Part shown: positions 43,729 through 51,953 of the stretch, in pieces
Position numbering within the stretch: the stretch's first letter is position 1
How the letters are laid out: each line of letters begins with the position of its first letter
Source of the DNA: JAFAGX01 sp035623335
GTDB taxonomy: Bacteria; Acidobacteriota; Terriglobia; Terriglobales; Acidobacteriaceae
Reading direction: 5' to 3'
DNA: 64,000 nt
Assembly (NCBI GenBank): GCA_035623335.1
Contig: DASPTQ010000306.1
Span: 14,185-78,184, forward strand
Notes under the pieces: model-generated
Seen by the model: the letters and a program-made list of their open reading frames with translations, nothing else
What the model was told of the DNA's origin: nothing
Databases searched by the model: none
Translations under genes and position numbers: made by a program

Positions 43729-45558
43729 ATGAAAACGAGTCGTGCGAAGTCGCTCTCGACAATCGCCCTGGGATTCGCCCTCGCGAGCATGGGGATCGGC
43801 TGGCGGCCGTCGTTGGCCGCGCAAGCTGCACCAGCTTCGATTTCCCGTGACATCATCATTGAACACGACGTCCCGATGAAAACGCGCGACAACATAACCC
43901 TCTACGCCGATATTTATCGCCCCAAGTCCTCGGGCAAGTTCCCGGTCATCCTTATGCGCACTCCCTACGACAAACGGGCCAGCTGGGCTGTCTCCCCCGT
44001 CTTCGGGGAGATGGTTCCCCGAGGCTACGTCGTCATCCTGCAGGACGTTCGCGGTCGGTACGCTTCGGAGGGGGAGTGGTATCCCTTCAAGCACGAACAG
44101 GCCGACGGTTACGATTCGATCGAATGGGCGGCCATGCTCCCCTATTCCGATGGCAAGGTCGGCATGATCGGAGCCTCGTATGTGGGAGCGACGCAGATGC
44201 TCGCCGCCATTGCCCAGCCTCCGCACTTAGTCGGGATCGCACCCAGCATGACCGCCAGCAATTACCACGAAAATTGGACCTATCAGGGGGGCGCTTTCCA
44301 ACAATGGTTTGATCAGAGCTGGACATCGGAGCTGGCGCAGAACACCCTCCAGCGGCGGACCGAGGAAAACACCAATGCTCTGGTCGGCGCGCCCACGCTT
44401 CCGCTCGCCAACTATTCCGTCTTCAACTTCGGTCAGTTGCCCGCTGATTCCCAGCTTACTGCCGCTCTGGCTCCTTACTACCTCGACTGGCTGTCGCACC
44501 CCGATTACGACGATTACTGGAAGCAGTGGTCCATCGAAGAACACTTTTCGAAGATTGCCGTCCCCATGCTCCAGGTCGGTGCCTGGTATGACATCTTTAA
44601 CGCCGGCACCCTGCGCAACTATGTAGGCGCCAGGATCCACGCGGCCAGCGAGGCGGCGCGCGCCGGGCAGCATTTGCTGATCGCAATTGGCGGTCACGCC
44701 GGTTTCGGTCGCCGCATTGGCGACCTCGATTTCGGTCCCCATGCCACGGAGAATACCTACACCGACGTGATCCTCGATTGGTACGATTTTCTCTGTAAAG
44801 GCGCGCGCAACGAATTTGCCACGGACAAGCGGGTTAAGCTTTTTGTTATGGGCGCCAACGAGTATCGTCAGCAAGACGATTGGCCGCCACCGCAAGCCCA
44901 GTCTACCAAATATTTTCTGCACTCCAACGGTAAAGCCAATTCGCTCCGGGGGGACGGTTCACTCTCCACTTCCGAGCCCAAGTCCGAGCCCTCCGATTCC
45001 TACGTTTACAATCCCGCCAATCCCGTGTCCACCGTCGGCGGTCCTCTCTGCTGCGATGCCAAACACCTGCCGGCGGGCCCACGCGACCAGCGTTCGGTAG
45101 AGAATCGCGACGACGTGCTCGTATACTCCACCGGCCCTCTCGAACGTGATTTGGAAGTTACCGGACCCGTCACCGCTGCTCTGTTTGTAAAATCCTCGGC
45201 CGTGGATACCGACTTCACCGCGAAACTGGTGGACGTCGCACCCAGCGGGTACGCCCAAAATCTCACAGAAGGCATTCTTCGTATGCGCTACCGCGCCTCC
45301 TCGGAGCATGCCGAGTTGATCAACCCGGAGCAGATTTACGAAATTTCCCTCGATCTCTGGGCCACGAGCAACGTTTTTCTACGCGGCCACTGGCTGCGCC
45401 TGGAGATTTCCAGCAGCAATTTTCCGCGCTTCGATCGCAACCTCAATACGGGCGAAGACGTCAAGTCCGCGCGCACCTTTGTCGTCGCCACCAATACCAT
45501 TCTTCACGACGCACAACATCCTTCGGCGCTGGTGCTCCCCGTCATGCCGCCCAGATAA
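43729..45558 (+). CDS. Secreted CocE/NonD family hydrolase
   Basis: 609 residues. Signal peptide (SLSTIALGFALASMGIGW...ALA-type site near AQA). Alpha/beta hydrolase of the X-Pro dipeptidyl-peptidase S15 / cocaine esterase group: VPMKTRDNITLYADIYRP, the oxyanion region RTPYDK, DVRGRYASEGEWYPF, nucleophile motif GASYVGAT (Ser), then the C-terminal jelly-roll domain (PVTAALFVKSSAVDTDFTAKLVDVAP, in pieces). Hydrolyses esters or acyl-amino bonds of unknown substrates outside the cytoplasm. AGGAGG before the ATG. Confidence 0.9.
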   Translation: MKTSRAKSLSTIALGFALASMGIGWRPSLAAQAAPASISRDIIIEHDVPMKTRDNITLYADIYRPKSSGKFPVILMRTPYDKRASWAVSPVFGEMVPRGYVVILQDVRGRYASEGEWYPFKHEQADGYDSIEWAAMLPYSDGKVGMIGASYVGATQMLAAIAQPPHLVGIAPSMTASNYHENWTYQGGAFQQWFDQSWTSELAQNTLQRRTEENTNALVGAPTLPLANYSVFNFGQLPADSQLTAALAPYYLDWLSHPDYDDYWKQWSIEEHFSKIAVPMLQVGAWYDIFNAGTLRNYVGARIHAASEAARAGQHLLIAIGGHAGFGRRIGDLDFGPHATENTYTDVILDWYDFLCKGARNEFATDKRVKLFVMGANEYRQQDDWPPPQAQSTKYFLHSNGKANSLRGDGSLSTSEPKSEPSDSYVYNPANPVSTVGGPLCCDAKHLPAGPRDQRSVENRDDVLVYSTGPLERDLEVTGPVTAALFVKSSAVDTDFTAKLVDVAPSGYAQNLTEGILRMRYRASSEHAELINPEQIYEISLDLWATSNVFLRGHWLRLEISSSNFPRFDRNLNTGEDVKSARTFVVATNTILHDAQHPSALVLPVMPPR

Positions 45559-45650
45559 TTCTGGGCGCTGGTGTTGGCTTGGGTGCCCCGCAGGTGGTTT
45601 GGTCTTCAGGGGGTGGGGCTGGCGCGATCGTAGCCCGTTCAAAAGGGTGT

Positions 45651-45678
45651 GTTAACACTTCGTCGTGTTCTAACGTCT
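45651..45678 (+). promoter_or_regulatory. ECF-type promoter in front of the sigma factor gene
   Basis: GTTAACACT at 45651-45659 and CGTCT at 45674-45678, 17 nt between the AAC and CGTC. This matches the general form of ECF sigma promoters (an AAC-containing -35 and CGTC -10) and is repeated with identical spacing at 47493. The -35 also lies in a 10-bp palindrome GTGTTAACAC (45649-45658). Predicted start of transcription about 45685. Confidence 0.6.
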
Positions 45679-45702
45679 ATCATTTCGCGGGGTTTCTTCT
45701 CG

Positions 45703-46341
45703 ATGGCCTTGACGTCGCAAGGCTGGGTTGACTTGCTCGCGACAGGAGCCAGGGACTTGCCCGTGGAGCACTCAGCATCCGACACCTCCGGCGACAAGAT
45801 GTTGGTGGATGCGGCAAGGCGTGGAGACCGCACGGCCTTCGGGCGGCTCTACGATCGGTATGCGCGCTTGGTGCACGGAGTTCTACTGGCAAGGGTCCCC
45901 GTGGACGAAGTCGATGACCTGGTCCAAGACGTCTTCCTGACGGCCCTTCGCCGCCTTTCCGCGCTCCGCGAAGCCGGAAGTTTCGGAGCCTGGCTGGTTG
46001 CTATTGCCCGCAATCGAGCCAAGGACTACCACCGGCACTCGTTACCGGAAGACCAACTTAACGACGAGGTGCCCGAACAAGGTAGCCCGAGGGTAGGTGC
46101 TCGCGGGGACTATCAAGGAGAGGCGAACGCGATTCTCGACGCCATCAGGAGCCTGTCGGAGGCATACCGGGAAACACTGATTCTGCGGTTGGTGGAGGGT
46201 ATGACCGGTCCTGAGATCGCGGCACGCACGGGGATGACGCATGGCTCGGTTCGAGTCAATCTGCATCGCGGCATGCAGCAGCTCCGTGCGCGATTGAGCT
46301 CCTACCAGGACAGCGACCGCCCGCAGCAGGAGACGCGCTAG
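45703..46341 (+). CDS. ECF-family RNA polymerase sigma factor
   Basis: 212 residues from MALTSQGWVDLLATG. The frame is open to 45649, but that start lies inside the promoter described above. Sigma-2 region: MLVDAARRGDRTAFGRLYDRYARLV...VDDLVQDVFLTALRRLSALR (in pieces). Sigma-4 region: ILDAIRSLSEAYRETLILRLVEGMTGPEIAARTGMTHGSVRVNLHRGMQQL (in pieces). The next gene, 2 nt later, encodes a membrane anti-sigma protein. The shared promoter suggests that the factor drives its own operon and the third gene. Confidence 0.92.
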   Translation: MALTSQGWVDLLATGARDLPVEHSASDTSGDKMLVDAARRGDRTAFGRLYDRYARLVHGVLLARVPVDEVDDLVQDVFLTALRRLSALREAGSFGAWLVAIARNRAKDYHRHSLPEDQLNDEVPEQGSPRVGARGDYQGEANAILDAIRSLSEAYRETLILRLVEGMTGPEIAARTGMTHGSVRVNLHRGMQQLRARLSSYQDSDRPQQETR

Positions 46342-46343
46342 TC

Positions 46344-47450
46344 ATGAATAGTGAAAACAACCAAACGCGGAACGAATCCCTGACCAAGGACAACGACTAT
46401 CTGTGGGATGGGTCTGGCGAGCCCGACCCTGAAATCCGTAGATTGGAAGCACTTCTGGGCAGTTTTCATCATGACCGTCCAGCCCCTGCATTTCCCGACC
46501 TTGTTCCCGATCGACCGTGGTGGTCCCATCCTTGGCGGATGTGGCTATTTCCCGCACTGGCAACCGCCGCCGTGGTGGCCATCGTTGGCGGAATATTTCT
46601 GGTGTCGAGGAAGAAGCCGGCCCCGGTTACCGCGGCTGGTTGGAACGTGTCCCAATTGGCAGGCACTCCTCGCATTGGACGAGACGCTGTTACCCCCAAG
46701 GGGGAGATCCGTCTGGCCATCGGGCAGGTGCTTGAAACCGACCGGCAGTCACGCGCCCGCCTGCGCGCGGAAGACGTCGGCCAGATCGACCTGGAGCCGG
46801 GCACGCGCCTGCATCTGCTGAACGTGGGCAGGGGGCTAAAGTGGATCGCGTTGGATCGCGGCACAATCCATACCTACATCTGGGGACCTCCCGGCCAATT
46901 CGTCGTCGACACCCCATCGGCAGTGACCGTGGACTTAGGTTGCGCCTATACCTTGGAAGTGGACGATTCGGGAGCCGGCCTCGTGCGCACAGCCATGGGG
47001 TGGGTAGGTTTCAAGCTGAATGGCCACGAGTCCTTTATTCCCGCCGGCGCAGCCTGCGCCACCCGGCCCAAGGTGGGGCCGGGCACACCATACTTCGAAG
47101 ACTCATCCCCCGAGCTTCGCGCTGCCTTGGCAAGCTTCGATTTTGCCGACAACACACCCGAGGAGCGGACCAGGGATCTGGCTGTCGTGCTGTCTGCTTC
47201 TCGCCCACGCGACTCACTGACTCTGTGGCATCTGCTCACACGTGTGGATGGGGGCCAGAGAGAGCTCGTCTACCACCGGTTGCGAGCACTCGCCCCTCCG
47301 CCCCCACGCGTCACGAAGGAGGGAATCCTCGGTCTCGATCAACCCATGCTCGATGTGTGGTGGAACGAACTCGGGTTTGACGACATTTCGATTTGGCGCC
47401 ATTGGGAGCGCTCCTGGTCCGGAGGCACTACTCCGGCCGGCGAAAAGTAG
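46344..47450 (+). CDS. FecR-domain transmembrane anti-sigma protein
   Basis: 368 residues, 2 nt after the sigma gene. Cytoplasmic N-terminus with DYLWDGSGEPDPEIRRLEALL, typical of anti-sigma proteins of this kind, one membrane helix (WRMWLFPALATAAVVAIVGG, about 66-86), and an external FecR-like beta domain (RLAIGQVLETDRQSRARLRAEDVGQIDLEPGTRLHLL...VDTPSAVTVDLGCAYTLEVDDSG, in pieces). It presumably holds the sigma factor at the membrane and senses a signal outside the cytoplasm. The C-terminal 100 residues (TLWHLLTRVDGGQRELVYHRL) are a separate helical part. Confidence 0.88.
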   Translation: MNSENNQTRNESLTKDNDYLWDGSGEPDPEIRRLEALLGSFHHDRPAPAFPDLVPDRPWWSHPWRMWLFPALATAAVVAIVGGIFLVSRKKPAPVTAAGWNVSQLAGTPRIGRDAVTPKGEIRLAIGQVLETDRQSRARLRAEDVGQIDLEPGTRLHLLNVGRGLKWIALDRGTIHTYIWGPPGQFVVDTPSAVTVDLGCAYTLEVDDSGAGLVRTAMGWVGFKLNGHESFIPAGAACATRPKVGPGTPYFEDSSPELRAALASFDFADNTPEERTRDLAVVLSASRPRDSLTLWHLLTRVDGGQRELVYHRLRALAPPPPRVTKEGILGLDQPMLDVWWNELGFDDISIWRHWERSWSGGTTPAGEK

Positions 47451-47492
47451 CCGCATCCTCCTCTTAACCTTCCCCGAAAGCTTGCAGCCTTT

Positions 47493-47520
47493 GTTAACAC
47501 TCGAAGCTTCGCTCGCGTCT
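47493..47520 (+). promoter_or_regulatory. Second ECF-type promoter, before the lipoprotein gene
   Basis: GTTAACACT 47493-47501 and CGTCT 47516-47520, with the same 17-nt AAC-to-CGTC spacer as the promoter at 45651. Nothing between the two boxes is conserved, only the boxes. Predicted transcript start near 47527, leaving about 80 nt of leader. Confidence 0.6.
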
Positions 47521-47607
47521 CTGGGAATGTGGGCTATGAAGTTGGCCTCCGCCCTCAGAGCTGTAAGCACCACATCGGCACAAGATTTTTCGCAAAGGAA
47601 CATCCGG

Positions 47608-48756
47608 ATGGGAAAATTACTCTCGCCTACAGAAGTCAGATTTCTATCGCCTCTCCTCCTAGCCTGTGTGTTGTTGGCCTTGGGTTGTGCGAGCGTACTC
47701 GTTGCCGAGGCGCAGCAGACCTTACCCGAGCTGAAGGTTCACGAGTGGGGGACGTTTACCGCCGTTGCCGGCACCGATGGTAACGCGATCGAATGGGTGC
47801 CACTCAGGGGGCCTACGGATCTACCGAGGTTCGTGGAGCATTTCAGCGACATCAATTACAAAGTGGGTCTTCGGGGAACGATTCGTATGGAGACGCCGGT
47901 TCTGTACTTCTACTCTGCCCAGGATGTGACGGTGTCGGTTCACGTGTCGTTCTCGAAGGGAGTGTTCACGGAGTGGTATCCCCATGCGGTGTGTTCTGAG
48001 CCCAGCGAGGCCTTGCGCACTACCGATTTACGTCAGTTGCGGACCGATGGGAGCATCGCCTGGAGCGGGATCACCATTTCCCCCAAGCTGAGCGGCGAGT
48101 TTCCGCGCGAGGTTCGCTCCAATCGCTACTACGCTGCCCGCGAAACCTCTTCCACACCGCTAGGCGTCAAGACCAGAGCAAGCGAGGAGCAGGAGAAGTT
48201 TCTTTTCTATCGAGGAGTCTCTGCCGCTTCGTTGCCGCTGTCTGCCAAGCTGAACGTCGCCGGCGAACTGTTCGTGAAGAGCCTCGACGACCCACTGCCC
48301 GCTGTGATTCTTTTCGAGCGGCGGGGAGAGCGGGTCGGCTATCGTGTCCTGGGCGCACCCACGGATGAAACAGTTCTGGCGCCCCCCGAACTGACCGGCA
48401 ACCTGGAGGCTCTCCTCGCCGATCTGGAGGGCCTTTTGATCGATCAAGGTCTTTATCCCGATGAAGCACACGCCATGATCGAGACCTGGCGCGACGCCTG
48501 GTTCGAAGAAGGCAGCCGCCTGATCTACCTCGTGCCGCGCGGATTCATCGACCAGGTCTTGCCACTCCGGGTTGATCCCGCGCCGTCGCAGGTGGTCCGC
48601 GTCTTTGTTGGCCGACTTGAACTGGTGACGCCGGCGACAGCGAAAGCAGTCAAGATCGCCCTGGCGTCGGATGATGAAGTAATGCTGAATAAGTACCGAC
48701 GCTTCCTCGAGCCAATACTCCGGACGCTCGGAGTGGATCGCGAAGCGGCACAGTAG
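47608..48756 (+). CDS. Secreted lipoprotein of unknown function with a VHEWGTFT motif
   Basis: 382 residues from MGKLLSPTEVRF, chosen for AAGGAA upstream and a signal peptide with lipobox LALGC (about Cys27); the frame is open to 47242 over the previous gene's end. The mature start reads LPELKVHEWGTFTAVAGTDG, a motif I have seen in hypothetical proteins of Planctomycetes and Acidobacteria (from memory). Then ETPVLYFYSAQDVTVSVHVSFSKG, FTEWYPHA, a long central beta-rich part and a helical C-terminus. It lacks recognisable enzyme motifs. Under its own ECF-type promoter, so it is probably the main output of the neighbouring sigma factor. Confidence 0.8.
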   Translation: MGKLLSPTEVRFLSPLLLACVLLALGCASVLVAEAQQTLPELKVHEWGTFTAVAGTDGNAIEWVPLRGPTDLPRFVEHFSDINYKVGLRGTIRMETPVLYFYSAQDVTVSVHVSFSKGVFTEWYPHAVCSEPSEALRTTDLRQLRTDGSIAWSGITISPKLSGEFPREVRSNRYYAARETSSTPLGVKTRASEEQEKFLFYRGVSAASLPLSAKLNVAGELFVKSLDDPLPAVILFERRGERVGYRVLGAPTDETVLAPPELTGNLEALLADLEGLLIDQGLYPDEAHAMIETWRDAWFEEGSRLIYLVPRGFIDQVLPLRVDPAPSQVVRVFVGRLELVTPATAKAVKIALASDDEVMLNKYRRFLEPILRTLGVDREAAQ

Positions 48757-48792
48757 AGATGGGGTGAGGAAGCCTTAAGCGTTCGGTGGTGG

Positions 48793-49734
48793 TCACAATT
48801 TCTTACGTTCGAGAAAGCTTCGAACAACCTGTTTCACATCCAAGTGTTGGCCGTCCACCGCATAGTTGAGTTCACGCATGTCGCCGTCGGAAATCTTTCC
48901 GGCCAGCTCATCGAACACACCGCCGAGCTCGGGATGACGTGCCAGCAGGTCCTGACGAAAGACGGGCACCGCTTCATAAGGAGGAAAATAATGCCGATCA
49001 TCCTCGAGCACTGCCAAGTCAAGGGCTGCGATCAGGCCATCGGTCCGGTTGCCCGCGATGAGGTCCACCTGCTTGTCTCGGAGGGCACGACCCAGCAGCC
49101 CAAGATCCATGATTCGCGGAGGCCCGGCAAAGCGCAGTCCATACGCTGCAATCCACCCCTTGTAGCCGTCGGAACGCTCCATGAATTCGTAGCCGAATCC
49201 CGCCCGCCAGTTCGGGGTATAGGCGGCCGCCTGCGACATGGTTGCCAGGTGCAGACGACGGGCATCCTCGCCCCGAACTTCGATGGCAAAGGTATCGTCG
49301 AAGCCGAGGGTTGGGCCTAGGCTTAGGCCGAAACGTTTGCCGTATTCGGTTTTGACCTGGTGGTAGGTTTGTGCCCGATCCCCTCCCGGCTTCTCTTTCA
49401 AGATGGCGGTGAGCGCCGTACCCGTGTACTCGGGATAGAGGTCAATGCGTCCTGCGAGAATCGCCTGATGGCAGATGTAGGTGCCAGCAAGGTAGAAACG
49501 GCGCTCCACCGCAAGGTTGGTCTTGCTCTCGATCTGCTGCGCCAACAGCTCGCCGAGAATCAACTGCTCGGTAAAGTTCTTCGATCCGATGACGATTCGA
49601 TTGGGATGCGGCGGGCGGCACGAGCTGAACAGCACGACGATCCACACCAGAACTGCCGGTGGTCCGAGCGCCAACTCGATCCATCGCAGTACGGTGCGCA
49701 CGCCAGGAAGCATCCCTTTCCTCGTTAAGACCAT
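48793..49734 (-). CDS. OpuC-type osmoprotectant substrate-binding protein
   Basis: 313 residues from MVLTRKGMLPGVRTVLRW, chosen because GAGGA lies before this ATG. A membrane anchor or signal segment (LALGPPAVLVWIVVLFSSC, possibly a lipoprotein) is followed by RIVIGSKNFTEQLILGELLAQQIE, the start of the glycine betaine/choline-binding family. Further: YPEYTGTALTAIL, and LGLLGRALRDKQVDLIAGNRTDGLIAALDLAVLEDD (in pieces). Binds a quaternary amine or similar compatible solute outside the membrane. Last gene of the ATPase-permease-binding protein set. Confidence 0.88.
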   Translation of the reverse strand: MVLTRKGMLPGVRTVLRWIELALGPPAVLVWIVVLFSSCRPPHPNRIVIGSKNFTEQLILGELLAQQIESKTNLAVERRFYLAGTYICHQAILAGRIDLYPEYTGTALTAILKEKPGGDRAQTYHQVKTEYGKRFGLSLGPTLGFDDTFAIEVRGEDARRLHLATMSQAAAYTPNWRAGFGYEFMERSDGYKGWIAAYGLRFAGPPRIMDLGLLGRALRDKQVDLIAGNRTDGLIAALDLAVLEDDRHYFPPYEAVPVFRQDLLARHPELGGVFDELAGKISDGDMRELNYAVDGQHLDVKQVVRSFLERKKL

Positions 49735-49760
49735 GGATCCTCGCGGCTGAAGATTCCTCT

Positions 49761-50432
49761 CTAAGAGGACGCGGCCGAGGCGTAACTGCCCCGGCGGGCA
49801 TCCTGCGGGCTCAGTCGTTTCTCGAGCCAACCAAACCCACTGTCCGCCAGTAATGCGAGGGCAGCCGCAGGAAGGGCTCCTGCCAGAATCACAGTATTGT
49901 TCACCATGGCAAGGCCGCGGAAGATGTATTCCCCAAGCCCTCCCGCCCCCACCGCAGCGGCAATCGTGGCCAGGCCAATGGAAAGCACAGTGGCGACACG
50001 AATGCCCGCAATGATGACTCCCAGAGCCAAGGGCAACTCCACCTGGAACAGCAGCTGGCGGTCGGTGAGGCCCATTCCTCTCCCGGCTTCTACCACCGAT
50101 GGGTCGACGCTTTGAATGCCCGCATACGTGTTGCGAATTAAAGGAAGCAGGGCGTAAAGCATGAGCGCCAGAATGGCCAGCCGGTCCGCGCGGGCCCCGA
50201 TCCACGGTGCGGGTAAGAGAAAGCCGAACAAGGCGAGGCTGGGAATCGTCTGAATGACGTTGGCGCTCCCCAGAATGGGCTGACGCAGCGCGGGCCAGCG
50301 GGTGAGCAGAATTCCAAGGGGCATGCCAATCGCGACGGCGAGCAAGGTTGAGATGCCAACCAGCCAGATGTGTTCGAGCGTGAGTTGGGTTACTTCCCTA
50401 TGATTTTGCAGGATGAATTGCCACAGGTTCAT
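49761..50432 (-). CDS. OpuC-type ABC transporter permease
   Basis: 223 residues, about six membrane helices. The inner-membrane permease signature EAGRGMGLTDRQLLFQVELPLALGVIIAGIR (EAA loop, in pieces) and GAGGLGEYIFRGLAM are typical of betaine/choline permeases. Its start overlaps the ATPase stop by 4 nt. In related systems the permease and binding protein are sometimes fused; here they are separate genes 26 nt apart. Confidence 0.9.
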   Translation of the reverse strand: MNLWQFILQNHREVTQLTLEHIWLVGISTLLAVAIGMPLGILLTRWPALRQPILGSANVIQTIPSLALFGFLLPAPWIGARADRLAILALMLYALLPLIRNTYAGIQSVDPSVVEAGRGMGLTDRQLLFQVELPLALGVIIAGIRVATVLSIGLATIAAAVGAGGLGEYIFRGLAMVNNTVILAGALPAAALALLADSGFGWLEKRLSPQDARRGSYASAASS

Positions 50433-51199
50433 ACTCTGCCTCTTTCCCCGCTAACCTCCGGGCTAAATGCATTGCGATACGCGATGACCAGGGGTTCGCG
50501 ACAGCTGAGGAATTCTTCCCGGGTGCTGAGCGTGACCAGTCTGCCCGCTTCGAGCAGCGCGATGCGTGTTCCCACCAGCAGGGCTTCATTGAGATCGTGA
50601 GTCACGAACACAACCGTTTTCCCCAGTCGCGCCTCGAGAGCGAGGAACTCCCGTTGCAATTGGGCTCGCGTGAGCGGGTCCAGCGCGCCGAAAGGCTCAT
50701 CCATCAGAAGGATCGGCGGATCGGCGGCCAGGGCCCGGGCTACCCCCACCCTCTGACGCTGTCCGCCGGAGAGCTCGCGCGGATAGCGCGTCGCAAGCTG
50801 CGGGTCGAGCCCGACCAGCTGCAGCAGTTCCTCGACTCGCTGCCGAATTCGGTCTTGCGGCCAGTTCTCAATCTTCGGAACCAGACCAATGTTTCTCGCG
50901 ATGGTGAAATGAGGGAACAATCCGACTTCCTGGATCACGTAGCCAATCATGCGGCGCAGGCGGATCACGTCCCATTCTGAGAGGGCACGGCCAGTCACGC
51001 GAATCTCCCCGCTCGTGGGTGTGAGCAGGCGGTTGATCAGCTTGAGGGTCGTGGTCTTTCCCGAACCGCTGCGCCCGAGCAGAACCAAAGTTTCACCGCG
51101 GTGGATGGCCAGGTTCAAATCATGGAGGACGGCTTCGCCCCGGGCGTGATAGGAGACGCCGTGGAATTCAATGGCCGCAGAGGAATCCATATGGCTCAA
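50429..51199 (-). CDS. OpuC-type ABC transporter ATP-binding protein
   Basis: 256 residues. Walker A LLGRSGSGKTTTLKLINRLL, Q-loop YVIQEVGLFPHFTIARN, signature LSGGQRQRVGVARALA, Walker B ILLMDEPFGALDPLTR, H-loop FVTHDLNEAL. No CBS domains at the C-terminus, unlike OpuCA of Bacillus, where they sense ionic strength. It begins 64 nt after npdG on the same strand, so it may partly read through from the F420 operon. Confidence 0.92.
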   Translation of the reverse strand: MSHMDSSAAIEFHGVSYHARGEAVLHDLNLAIHRGETLVLLGRSGSGKTTTLKLINRLLTPTSGEIRVTGRALSEWDVIRLRRMIGYVIQEVGLFPHFTIARNIGLVPKIENWPQDRIRQRVEELLQLVGLDPQLATRYPRELSGGQRQRVGVARALAADPPILLMDEPFGALDPLTRAQLQREFLALEARLGKTVVFVTHDLNEALLVGTRIALLEAGRLVTLSTREEFLSCREPLVIAYRNAFSPEVSGERGRV

Positions 51200-51263
51200 C
51201 CGGCGATGCCCTGCCGTCGGGCGTGCAAGCAGGGAGCGAGTAGCGAAGACCGGTCGCCCGTAC

Positions 51264-51953
51264 TCATGGCGAATGGTAGGCTTCCGGCGGCAGCCCGGTG
51301 ATGCGGATCCCGGAACGCCCCTGATGCCGAAGATTGAACCCGATCAGCAGAGCCGTGATCTGTTCGAGAATGCGAGCGTTCTCGAGCCTGCCGCCGTCCA
51401 GGGCGCGGACGCCCGGAATCTTCGCCGCCAGGCCGCGCACGAGCTTGCCAGCGTCGGCGTCATCGCTGCACACAATCACGTCGCAATCGACCGCACCCTC
51501 AGAGTTCAATACGTCCGATGCCAGGTTCTGAAAAGCGGCTACTACGGAAACACCCTTGGGGATCAGTTCGGCGGTTTCCTGGGCGGCCGAACCTTGCCAA
51601 ACCCCAAGCGTACGGCTGGCTCGTCCCCCCACGCTCGCCGCCAATGGGACGGTGGTGTCGATAAGGATGCTTCCTGGGCGAAGAACAGGCTTGAGTTGTT
51701 TGAGTAACGGCGCATGCGCCTGAAACGGAATGGTCAGCACCAGGAGATCCGCCGCAGAACAGGCGGCACGATTCTCCAGGCCCGAAATCTTCGCCGCCGC
51801 ACCAACGACTTGACGGATTCTCTCCGCTGCGTCCTGCGCGCGTTCGGGGTCTCGCGAGCCGATGATGACAGTCTCTCCCGCCTGCGCCCAGCGCAGCGCC
51901 AAGCCGAAGCCTTCCGGCCCGGTACCGCCGAGAACGGCGATGGGCCTGGTCAC
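51264..51953 (-). CDS. npdG: F420H2:NADP+ oxidoreductase (NPDG / Fno family)
   Basis: 229 residues. Transfers hydride between F420H2 and NADP+. Rossmann start MTRPIAVLGGTGPEGFGLALRWAQAG, then IIGSRDPERA, LLVLTIPFQAH, and the mid-domain VVAAFQNLASDVL. All are characteristic of the F420-dependent NADP reductase family. It overlaps cofH by 4 nt, which confirms a link to F420. In an organism with an F420 pathway it is the likely route to make F420H2 from NADPH. Confidence 0.92.
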   Translation of the reverse strand: MTRPIAVLGGTGPEGFGLALRWAQAGETVIIGSRDPERAQDAAERIRQVVGAAAKISGLENRAACSAADLLVLTIPFQAHAPLLKQLKPVLRPGSILIDTTVPLAASVGGRASRTLGVWQGSAAQETAELIPKGVSVVAAFQNLASDVLNSEGAVDCDVIVCSDDADAGKLVRGLAAKIPGVRALDGGRLENARILEQITALLIGFNLRHQGRSGIRITGLPPEAYHSP

